Assembly: GCF_018448785.1 (NCBI RefSeq)
Contig: NZ_JAHCLU010000030.1
Span: 1 to 32,526, forward strand
From: Halomonas jincaotanensis
GTDB taxonomy: Bacteria > Pseudomonadota > Gammaproteobacteria > Pseudomonadales > Halomonadaceae
DNA: 32,526 bases
Direction of reading: 5' to 3'
The position numbers were made by a program, and so were the translations under genes. The notes below the pieces were generated by a model. That model saw nothing but the letters and a program-made list of their open reading frames with translations, made no database searches and was not told the DNA's origin. This document shows positions 24,639-31,557 of this stretch, in pieces (within the stretch, counting starts at the first letter, position 1; each line of letters begins with the position of its first letter).

Positions 24639-24866
24639 ATGAAACTCGACGACAAGATCTGCGTCATCACCGGTGGCGCCAGTGGCATCGGCCTCGAAAA
24701 CGCCAAGTGCTTCGCCGACGCAGGCGGCAGGGTGGCGATCGCCGACATTGACTTCGATGCGGCGAACAAGGCTGCGAAGTCGCTCGGCGACGGTCACACG
24801 GGTGTCGTTAAGGCGATCTATGTGTCGGCCATGGCTGGAGGATGGACTGAACCATGCACAACATAG
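24639..24866 (+). pseudogene. Short-chain dehydrogenase (SDR) remnant with internal deletion
   Basis: 75 codons. MKLDDKICVITGGASGIGLE holds the TGxxxGIG nucleotide-binding motif, and RVAIADIDFDAANKAAK the second strand with the NAD-selecting Asp. After residue about 55 the text jumps to VSAMAGGWTEP, resembling an SDR C-terminus (GGWT). The Tyr-x-x-x-Lys catalytic region is missing. The pattern suggests an in-frame deletion that kept both ends. The 3' end overlaps the following reductase gene. Confidence 0.65.
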
Positions 24867-26284
24867 ACATCGCCATCATTGGTGCGGGCACGGCGGGCAT
24901 GGGAGCCTATCGCGCGGCGCGCAAGCATACCGACCGGGTCGTCCTGATCGAAGGCGGCCCCTATGGCACCACCTGCGCGCGGGTAGGCTGTATGCCCTCG
25001 AAGCTGCTGATCGCGGCGGCCGAGGCCGCCGAGGCAGTGCGCGAGGCTCCTGGTTTCGGGGTCCACTCCCGCGCGCCTCGCATCGACGGGGCCGAGGTGA
25101 TGGACCGGGTGCGACGCGAGCGCGACCGCTTCGTCGGTTTTGTCGTCGACACGGTGGAGGGGATCGATCCATCTCACCGCCTGAGGGGTTGCGCGCGGTT
25201 CGAGGATGCGCACACCCTGCGGCTCGACAGCGGCGAGGCGATACACGCCGAGCGCATCGTTATCGCCACCGGGTCAGTCCCGGTCCGCCCAGGCATATTC
25301 GACGCTGTGGGCGACCGGCTGATCGTCAATGACGACGTGTTCGGCTGGTCCGATCTGCCGGAAGCCGTGGCGGTTTTTGGCGGGGGCCCCATCGGGTTGG
25401 AACTGGCACAGTCGCTGCACCGTCTGGGTGTTCGGGTGCGGCTCTTTGGCAAGGGCGGCGGCGTTGGGCCGCTGAGCGACCCGGCGGTGCGCGATGTCGC
25501 TGCTGCAGCCATCGGTGCCGATCTGCCCTTCGACCCGGATGCCGACGTGCAGAAGATCACCCGTGAGGGTGACACGGTGGTGGTGCGCTTCACCGAGAAT
25601 GGCCTCGCGCGCGAAGAGCGGTTCGACTGGCTTCTGGCCGCGACGGGCCGGGCACCAGCGCTCGGTGGGCTCAACCTCGCGGCCTCGGGGCTGACGCTGG
25701 ACGATCGCGGCGCGCCCGAGGTCGATCCGCTGACGATGCAGGCGCAGGGCAGCCATATCTTCTTCGCGGGTGACGTGGCGGCACGCATACCGCTGCTGCA
25801 TGAGGCCGCCGATGATGGCCGCATCGCCGGTGACAATGCCGGTCGTTTTCCGAACCTTGGAACGCATGACCGCCGCACGCCTTTGGGGGTCGTCTTTACG
25901 GATCCCAATATCGCCACGGTGGGGGCCTCCTTTTCCGATCTCTCCGATGCCTCGTGTGATTTTGCGACCGGCGAGGTGGATTTCGCCGATCAGGGCCGCG
26001 CGCGGGTATTGCGGCTCAATCGTGGCCTGCTACGCATCTATGGCGAACGCGGCACGGGCCGACTGCTAGGCGCGGAGATGGTCGCGCCGCGGGGCGAGCA
26101 TCTGGCGCATCTGCTGGCCTGGGCGGTGCAGGGCGGCATGGATGTGGAAACGGCGCTGGAGATGCCCTTCTACCACCCGGTGATCGAGGAGGGCCTGCGC
26201 AGCGCCTTGCGCGACCTGAGCGTGAATCTGGGTCGCCGCATCGACAATCCGCCGCGCTGCATCGACTGCGGCCCTGGCGCCTGA
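24854..26284 (+). CDS. Dihydrolipoamide dehydrogenase-like flavoprotein disulfide reductase
   Basis: 476 aa. FAD motif IGAGTAGMGAYRAA (Gly10, 12, 15), redox-active pair Cys41/Cys46 in TTCARVGCMPSK, NAD(P) motif VFGGGPIGLELAQ, second FAD motif IFFAGDVAARIPLLHEA, and a C-terminal dimerisation domain with FYHPVIEEGLR giving the His-Glu catalytic pair. The protein ends RCIDCGPGA, a C-terminal CxxC that classical Lpd lacks. No pyruvate or oxoglutarate dehydrogenase E1/E2 genes are nearby, so it is a stand-alone reductase; substrate unknown. It lies in the same-strand group SDR remnant, reductase, acetoacetate decarboxylase, patatin remnant. The start ATG follows a GGAGG twelve bases upstream. Confidence 0.85.
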   Translation: MHNIDIAIIGAGTAGMGAYRAARKHTDRVVLIEGGPYGTTCARVGCMPSKLLIAAAEAAEAVREAPGFGVHSRAPRIDGAEVMDRVRRERDRFVGFVVDTVEGIDPSHRLRGCARFEDAHTLRLDSGEAIHAERIVIATGSVPVRPGIFDAVGDRLIVNDDVFGWSDLPEAVAVFGGGPIGLELAQSLHRLGVRVRLFGKGGGVGPLSDPAVRDVAAAAIGADLPFDPDADVQKITREGDTVVVRFTENGLAREERFDWLLAATGRAPALGGLNLAASGLTLDDRGAPEVDPLTMQAQGSHIFFAGDVAARIPLLHEAADDGRIAGDNAGRFPNLGTHDRRTPLGVVFTDPNIATVGASFSDLSDASCDFATGEVDFADQGRARVLRLNRGLLRIYGERGTGRLLGAEMVAPRGEHLAHLLAWAVQGGMDVETALEMPFYHPVIEEGLRSALRDLSVNLGRRIDNPPRCIDCGPGA

Positions 26285-26311
26285 CGCCAATTAAGGAAAG
26301 GACAAGACCCC

Positions 26312-27055
26312 ATGACCAAGGACGACATCCTGTCACTGGCCGGCATGCCGCCAGGTAACCCGAGCTACCCCTTCGGTCCTTACCGCTTCATTGACCGGCA
26401 ATATTTCAACGTCATTTATGAAACCGATCCCGACGCGATCCTTGCCATGGTGCCCGAGCCGCTGGAACCCGATGGCTCGGGCACGGTGATCTATGAGTGG
26501 ATCGAGATGCCCGACAGCTCCGGTTTCGGCGCTTACGAGGAATCGGGCATCGTCATCCCCTGCACGCTGGACGGCAAGGCGGTGAACTACACCGCCATGA
26601 TGTTTCTCAACATCGAGCCGCCGATCACCGCGGGGCGTGAGATCTGGGGGTTCCCCAAGCGCTGGGGTGAACCCTCGCTGCGGGTCGAGAAGGACACGCT
26701 GACCGGCACGCTTTCCTATGCCGGCCAGCGGGTGGCCATGGGCACCATGGTCTACAAGCACGACACCGCCTGCGACGACCCCGACGAGTGCGCGGCCAAG
26801 CTGGCCAAGACCGCCGTGAACCTGAAGCTGATTCCCAGCGTGACCGGTGGGCCGCAGATCGCCGAGCTCGTCGCGTTCGAGATGACCGACATCACCGTCA
26901 AGGGCTTTTGGCGTGGCCGTGCCCGGTTGCACCTTGTGCCACATGTCAACGCGCCGGTGGCGGACCTTCCGGTGCGACGGGTCGTCGAGGGCCAGCACAT
27001 CATCGCCGACCTGTCGCTGCCCTACGGGCGCGTCGTGCACGACTATCTGGCCTGA
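26312..27055 (+). CDS. adc: Acetoacetate decarboxylase
   Basis: 247 aa, the usual length. The Schiff-base lysine is Lys116 in REIWGFPKRWGEP; Arg29, Glu61 and Glu76 (YEWIEMPD and GAYEESG) line up with conserved active-site residues. The enzyme converts acetoacetate to acetone and CO2 in the cytoplasm through a protonated imine. It begins 27 bases after the reductase gene with GGAAAGG upstream, so it is probably cotranscribed. Linked remnants of an SDR (possibly 3-hydroxybutyrate dehydrogenase) and a patatin are typical partners of adc in PHB and ketone-body clusters of marine and halophilic bacteria. Whether it decarboxylates acetoacetate or a related ketoacid is not certain. Confidence 0.92.
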   Translation: MTKDDILSLAGMPPGNPSYPFGPYRFIDRQYFNVIYETDPDAILAMVPEPLEPDGSGTVIYEWIEMPDSSGFGAYEESGIVIPCTLDGKAVNYTAMMFLNIEPPITAGREIWGFPKRWGEPSLRVEKDTLTGTLSYAGQRVAMGTMVYKHDTACDDPDECAAKLAKTAVNLKLIPSVTGGPQIAELVAFEMTDITVKGFWRGRARLHLVPHVNAPVADLPVRRVVEGQHIIADLSLPYGRVVHDYLA

Positions 27056-27062
27056 GTGTCGC

Positions 27063-27869
27063 GTGGACAGCCCCCTTAAACGGATGCCGATCGACATGTT
27101 GATGGGTAATTGGGGGCTGGAGAACAACCCCATGTATCACGCCATGGATGCGCTCTCGCGCGCGGCCTCGCCCTATCAGCTCAACCCGATGAATATCAAT
27201 CCACTGCGCGATCTGCTGGAGCAGAGCATCGACTTCGAGATGGTGCGCAGATCCACTGCGTTCAAACTCTACATCTCGGCCACCAACGTCGAGAGCGGCA
27301 AGGTCAGGGTCTTCCCGCGCGAGCGGCTGACGGCCGAGATGGTCATGGCCTCGGCCACCCTGCCGAATCTCTATCAGGCGGTGGAGATCGACGGCGTACC
27401 CTACTGGGACGGCGGCTACATGGGCAATCCGTCGCTGTTCCCCTTTCACGGCCAGACCGGCACCGACGACGTCGTGGTGATCCAGGTCAACCCGATCGAG
27501 CGCAAGGGCGCGCCAAAGACGCCCCAGGAGATCCAGAGCCGGGTGAACGAGATCAGCTTCAACGCCAGCCTGCTCAAGGAATTGCGCGGCATCGCCTTCG
27601 TCGACCGGCTGGTCCGTGAGGGCAAGCTTTCGGCAGACGAATACCGTCAGGTGCGGGTGCACATCATCGAGAATCAGGCGGAGCTGAAACCGCTGGGTGC
27701 CTCGTCGAAAATGAACGTCGAATGGGAGTTTCTCACCAAGCTGCGCGATATGGGGCGCGACACCGCCACGCGCTGGCTAGATGAGAACTTCGCCGCCATC
27801 GGCGAGCGCTCGACTGTCGACCTGCGCGAGATGTTCCAGGGCATTGGGGCAGTACATCAAGGAGGATAG
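27063..27869 (+). pseudogene. Patatin-like phospholipase lacking its N-terminal catalytic half
   Basis: From GTG 27063 about 268 residues match the C-terminal part of patatin-like proteins: SPLKRMPIDMLMGNWGLENN, NPMNINPLRDLL, KLYISATNVESGKVRVF, MASATLPNLYQAVEIDG and WDGGYMGNPSLFPF. The Asp of the Ser-Asp dyad (DGG) is present, but the glycine-rich oxyanion loop and GxSxG nucleophile elbow, about 100 residues, are missing. The gene starts abruptly seven bases after the adc stop. Without the serine the protein should be catalytically dead; it could still be translated by coupling. Frame is open to the end with no other damage. Confidence 0.75.
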
Positions 27870-27876
27870 GTGCCCA

Positions 27877-27895
27877 GCGGCTCGTGCAGAGCCGC
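27877..27895 (+). terminator. Hairpin after the patatin remnant
   Basis: GCGGCTC, loop GTGCA, GAGCCGC: a perfect 7-bp stem eight bases after the patatin stop, followed by a weak TTT (27902-27904). Likely end of the adc transcript. Confidence 0.5.
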
Positions 27896-27944
27896 GAGCA
27901 GTTTCCCTCACACATTGGTCAGCATTGGCAAAGGGGGGACGACC

Positions 27945-28206
27945 TCATCGCACGTGCCAGAGCTGGAAAGGCTCCTTACGTGCCAGCCAGTGTTCAAATT
28001 GTCGCTCTGCTCGCGCCTGATTGTGTGCCCACCATTCGGCATCGATGCGCAGGGCGCTTCCTGCATTGGCGGGTGTGGTCGGCAGATGCGGCTATAGCGC
28101 CTGCAAGGTCACGCTCATAGCGCTTGTCCCTGTAGAGAGTAAGGAAGGCCAGGCTCCCGTGCGTCAGGTCGTGCCGCCCGAATGAGTATCCCGTCCTTGG
28201 GAGCAA
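27945..28206 (-). pseudogene. Possible decayed gene of unknown family
   Basis: Two minus-strand frames look coding and join with a shift near 28075: TGYSFGRHDLTHGSLAFLTL and YRDKRYERDLAGAIAASADH, then DAEWWAHNQARAERQFEHWL and ARKEPFQLWHVR with stop at 27945. The composition (Trp, Arg, Glu rich) is unlike random sequence, but I recognise no family. Otherwise the 350 bases between patatin and the next gene hold nothing clear. Confidence 0.35.
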
Positions 28207-28217
28207 GAATTCGAGGA

Positions 28218-28922
28218 TTACCCCTTGCGATTCCTGTCACTCTCGGCCTGCAGTGCCTGCCTCAATTGCTCGATGGTGCGAAGGTTCTCCTCGTGGAGCG
28301 AGGCTTCCCTATCCCGCTTGGCGGCAATACCCGGCGGCATGCGCCGTTCGGCTGCCTCGCGCCCGCCCCGGCGAAAGCCAGCCTGGATCGGCTCCAGCAT
28401 GAAATCGATCTCCTCCTCGTCCAGCGTTTCCGGGTCGAAGTGGCCGTCCACGGCGTCCAGCAGCATCTCGCCGTTTTCGTCGCCGCGTCCGGCGGCGGCA
28501 TCCTTGAGCGCCTCGAACCCGGCGATGCCGCCGATATCCTCCGGCGGGCAGGCCATGGCGCCATCGATCAGCCGCGGGCAGGGATTGGTTTCGGTCAGGC
28601 CGGTCGCTTCGGCCGTGATTCGGTGCACCCAGTCGTCGCCGAAGTCGTAGCGGTAGTGAAAGGTATTGTCGGTCAGCCGCGAGGCGATGGTCTTGAGCTT
28701 GGCATTGCGCGCCAGCGAGATGGGTCGGTCGCTCCAGTCGTCCGGCTCGCCGTAGTAGCGGCCGTTGCACTCGAACTCGAAGAGGTGACAATCCTCCCAG
28801 CCCATGGCGGCTTGGATGACCTCGTGCAGGCGGTGCAGATTGATCTGCTCCGGCACCAGCACACGGCGCCAGACCAGGGGATCGGTGTCGAGCAGTTCGA
28901 TACGCAGACGAATATCAGGCAT
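28218..28922 (-). CDS. Plasmid pRiA4b ORF-3-like family protein
   Basis: 234 aa. Residues about 1-180 match the PRiA4_ORF3 domain (PF07929): IRLRIELLDTDPLVWRRVLV, LHRLHEVIQAAMGW, HLFEFECNGRYYGEPDD, FHYRYDFGDDWVHRI and CPPEDIGGIAGFEAL. The C-terminal 50 residues are charged and probably helical. Family function is unknown; members are found on plasmids and near mobile elements. It is transcribed divergently from the DUF262 remnant, with two palindromes in the 113-base gap. Confidence 0.87.
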   Translation of the reverse strand: MPDIRLRIELLDTDPLVWRRVLVPEQINLHRLHEVIQAAMGWEDCHLFEFECNGRYYGEPDDWSDRPISLARNAKLKTIASRLTDNTFHYRYDFGDDWVHRITAEATGLTETNPCPRLIDGAMACPPEDIGGIAGFEALKDAAAGRGDENGEMLLDAVDGHFDPETLDEEEIDFMLEPIQAGFRRGGREAAERRMPPGIAAKRDREASLHEENLRTIEQLRQALQAESDRNRKG

Positions 28923-28971
28923 GGTGAGAGTGGTAGTTGTTGCCGTGTTGTATGGTGGATGTTGACTGGCT

Positions 28972-29015
28972 CTACAGACACTGTAGCGGACGATGGGCTT
29001 GATATGTTAAGCCCA
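28972..29015. promoter_or_regulatory. Two inverted repeats between divergent genes
   Basis: CTACAG-ACA-CTGTAG (28972-28986) and TGGGCTT-N8-AAGCCCA (28994-29015) are both perfect. They sit between the pRiA4b-like gene and the DUF262 remnant, downstream of a TTGACT (28962-28967). They may be operators for either direction; no binding protein can be named. Confidence 0.4.
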
Positions 29016-29035
29016 ATGATCAGCGACGTTACGCC

Positions 29036-29284
29036 ATGGCGACGATGAATTTCAATACGGCCAACCAGACCCTGCGCCAACTGCTGGGCATGCTGCTGGC
29101 CTGCCACCGGCGTTTCTTCGAGCAGGAACGAACCTACAACGAGGTGGCCTGGAAGCTGGCGCATGGCGAGATCGGCAACCTCCCAAAGGTGCTGGCAGTG
29201 TCGCGTGGCGTCTATCCCGATGATCGCCAGTTCAAGGCCGCCTTCACCGAGAAGGCACTACGCACCACCAGCAGCCGCAACCAG
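29036..29284 (+). pseudogene. DUF262 (GmrSD-like) protein remnant with internal and 3' deletions
   Basis: MNFNTANQTLRQLLG is the characteristic DUF262 N-terminus, but it runs straight into FFEQERTYNEVAWKLAHGEI, LPKVLAVSRGVYPDD and FTEKALRTTSSRNQ, which belong to the helical region several hundred residues later in these proteins. The ParB-like DGQQR catalytic motif and the C-terminal HNH (DUF1524) domain are absent. After SSRNQ the sequence turns into the antisense of an FMN reductase start. Intact relatives are type IV restriction-like nucleases acting against modified phage DNA. The frame stays open to 30127 only because it runs antisense to pirin. Confidence 0.6.
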
Positions 29285-29287
29285 GTG

Positions 29288-29356
29288 GTGGTTATGGGAG
29301 CCACGCCGGGTGCTGCCGGCGAAGACCAGGATGCGTGGGCCAGGGGTAGCGCTCAT
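29288..29356 (-). pseudogene. NAD(P)H-dependent FMN reductase, first 23 codons
   Basis: AGGAGG precedes ATG 29356, which reads MSATPGPRILVFAGSTRRGS followed by HNH. The hydrophobic strand then GSTRRGS is the FMN phosphate-binding loop of FMN_red flavoproteins. The rest is lost at the junction with the DUF262 remnant. It stands just downstream of the pirin remnant on the same strand. Confidence 0.5.
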
Positions 29357-29386
29357 GGGGCCTCCTTGACCGAGGGCGAGAGTGGA

Positions 29387-29758
29387 TCAGGCCGTCCAGG
29401 GCAGCGGCGGGGCGGTCATGAGGTTGACCTGGCCGGGGCGGATCACTTGAGCGGTGCCCAAGCTGTCACGGTGGAGGATCTCGCCCTCGATCATCCAGGT
29501 GAAGGTCTGCAGGCCGATATGCGGATGTGGGCCGACCCTGAGTCCGGGATCGTCCGCCGCGAAGTCGGCGGGGCCGATATGATCGAGGAAGCACCAGGCG
29601 GCAATCAGCCGGCGCTGGCGGCGTGGCAGGGCGCGGTTGACGGGGATTCCGCCCACCTCGGCGCTATGCGGCGTGACATGCTGCACCTGGCGCTGGCCGT
29701 CGACGATGGGGCAGTCGAGGGAGCTGGCAAGTTCGCGTTCGTTGACGAGGTTGCTCAT
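29387..29758 (-). pseudogene. Pirin-family protein, truncated by internal deletion
   Basis: 123 codons. VGPHPHIGLQTFTWMIEGEI contains the first His-x-His metal ligands of the pirin N-terminal cupin, and VNLMTA marks the strand just before the second ligand pair (HSE), which is missing. The last residues PPLPWTA and stop look like a pirin C-terminus, so the middle and the second cupin appear to have been removed. AGGAG lies nine bases before ATG 29758. Intact pirins are Fe(II) cupins acting as quercetinase-like enzymes or regulators. Confidence 0.7.
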
Positions 29759-29927
29759 GGTCTAGCGCTCCTGGGATGTGAAGAAGGGCCTGGCCCTGGC
29801 ATAGGCCCTGAAGAGCCTGCCTGGTGCCGGGCCCTCGGCGCCCTACCGATAGCGTCGAGACGCACAGCGGTGCCTGTTCGAGGCTTGCCGCCTAGCCGAC
29901 GCCATGGGTTCGAATCGGTTCGGCGCC

Positions 29928-30554
29928 TTAGCCCAACTGGCTTTGCTGGTTATAGCTCTGCATCAGGTTGGCGTAGGCAGGCAGATGGCCGGCCAGCAGG
30001 CCGCCGAAGCCTTCGATATCGTTACGCCAGTCGCGGTGCAGCTCGCAGCCCACGCCGAACCAAGTCATCAGTTGGGCGCCGGCCTGTGACATGCGATCCC
30101 AGGCGGCGTCCCGGGTGGTCTGGTTGAAGGTGCCGGAGGCGTCGGTGACCACGAAGACCTCATAACCCTCCTCCAGGGCCGAGAGCGCCGGGAAGGCGAC
30201 GCACACCTCGGTAACCACGCCGGCGATCAGCAGTTGCTTCTTGCCGGTAGCCTTGATGGCGGCGACGAACTCCTCGTTGTCCCAGGCGTTGATCTGCCCC
30301 GGACGGGCGAAGTAAGGCGCCTCGGGGAACATCGCCTTGAGTTCCGGCACCATGGGGCCGTTGGGGCCGTCCTCGAAACTGGTGGTGAGGATGGTGGGAA
30401 TATCGAAGAACTTGGCGATATCGGCCAGGGCCAGGACATTGTTCTTGAAGTCGTCCGGGCTGAAGTCGCGTACCAGGGAGAGCAGGCCGGCCTGGTGGTC
30501 CACCATCAGCAGGGCCACGTCATCCTTGTCGAGTCGATGGTAGGTAAAGGACAT
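29928..30554 (-). CDS. ycaC: YcaC-like isochorismatase-family hydrolase
   Basis: 208 aa from ATG 30554 (AGGAG seven bases upstream; longer starts up to 30638 lack a good site). Asp19 in ALLMVDHQAG and Cys118 in GVVTEVCVAFPAL line up with the catalytic Asp and Cys of E. coli YcaC, which is also 208 residues. Other blocks: TTSFEDGPNGPM, ARPGQINAWDNEEF and WFGVGCELHRDWR. The family forms octameric cytoplasmic cysteine hydrolases of uncertain substrate. It lies between two pirin genes on the same strand, a common arrangement in proteobacteria, but both pirins are broken here while this gene is intact. Confidence 0.9.
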   Translation of the reverse strand: MSFTYHRLDKDDVALLMVDHQAGLLSLVRDFSPDDFKNNVLALADIAKFFDIPTILTTSFEDGPNGPMVPELKAMFPEAPYFARPGQINAWDNEEFVAAIKATGKKQLLIAGVVTEVCVAFPALSALEEGYEVFVVTDASGTFNQTTRDAAWDRMSQAGAQLMTWFGVGCELHRDWRNDIEGFGGLLAGHLPAYANLMQSYNQQSQLG

Positions 30555-30634
30555 GGTCATTCTCCTTTCGCTGTCTTTGGCAGTCAGGGGGTGCCCGGCG
30601 ACCATCGCCGAGCAGGTGTGGGGCATGAGTCGAC

Positions 30635-31185
30635 TCATGTGCCCCTCGGGTTGCCGAATTTCCCGGCGTGAAAGTCGGCAAAGGCTTGGTGGAGCTCGGC
30701 CTCATGATTCATCACGAAGGGACCCTGGCCGGCCATCGGTTCGTCGATGGGTTCACCGCTCAGAAGTAGCAGCTTGGCGTCGTTGTTGGCCTCTAGGCGA
30801 AGGGTCTCACCGCGGCGCGCGAAGGCGACGACGCTCTCGTCGCAGACGATGCGTTCACCGTTGACCAGCACCGTTCCCTCCAGCACAACCACCAGGGTGG
30901 TATGGCCCTCGGGCATGTCGAGCCAGACATCGCCACCGGCCACCAGGCGCAGGTCCCAGACGTTGAGGGGGAAAAGGTGCGCGCCGGGCCTTCCCGGTCA
31001 ATATAGCTGCCCGCCACTATTCGGACCTGGTCGGCATTTCCCTGCAGGTCGACTCGGGGGATCTCGCTGTCGAGAAGGGTCTGGTAGGCTGGCGGGTCGG
31101 ACTTGTCCTGGGCCGGCAGGTTGACCCAGAGCTGCACCATTTCCAGCAGGCCGAACCCCAGGGCACGGTGCGACTGAGCTGCCAA
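30635..31185 (-). pseudogene. Pirin-family protein, 5'-truncated and frameshifted
   Basis: The middle of a pirin, RALGFGLLEMVQLWVNLPAQ, IPRVDLQGNADQVRIVAGSY and REGPA, is followed after a one-base loss near 30985 by HLFPLNVWDLRLVAGGDVWL, LEGTVLVNGERI and the pirin C-domain LLLLSGEPIDEPMAGQGPFV to a stop at 30635. The N-terminal metal-binding cupin is gone: the 5' edge at about 31185 runs directly into a truncated LysR gene on the opposite strand. Confidence 0.7.
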
Positions 31186-31534
31186 GCCTCGACTTCGAAC
31201 AGTACGACCATCGTCACTGCTGGGACCTGGTGAGGCCAGAGGGGGCCAGCGCGCAAATCCCCCATCAGCCGCGGCTGGTCACCGATAGCGCCGAGACCCT
31301 GCATGCCGCCGCACTGGAAGGGCTAGGCGTGGTCAAGCTGGGGCTGCTGGTGGGCGCTCGGGATATCCAGGCCGGGCGACTGGTCGACGTCATTACGGGC
31401 TGGGAGCCCCGGGGTGGGATCTTGCATGCGATCTTCCCCTCGCGGCGAGGTCTGCTGCCGGCGGTGCGGGCGCTGCGCGACTTCCTGGACGAGCAGATCG
31501 CTGAGGAGGACTTTGCTACCCTGGTCACCCCCTG
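31173..31534 (+). pseudogene. LysR-type regulator, C-terminal remnant
   Basis: About 120 residues of a LysR effector domain: LPSLDFEQYDHRHCWDLV, HQPRLVTDSAETLHAAALEG, LGVVKLGLLVGARDIQAGRL and IFPSRRGLLPAVRALRDFLD, ending at TGA 31532-31534. The DNA-binding domain is missing. It is head-to-head with the truncated pirin, so a single deletion removed the shared promoter and both 5' ends. Confidence 0.7.
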
Positions 31535-31557
31535 AACCCACTCCCTGGAGCTCGCGC

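Noticed and set aside
29285..30127. Continuation of the DUF262 frame to 363 codons
   Set aside because: Beyond SSRNQ it runs antisense to FMN reductase, pirin and YcaC and has no protein-like features.
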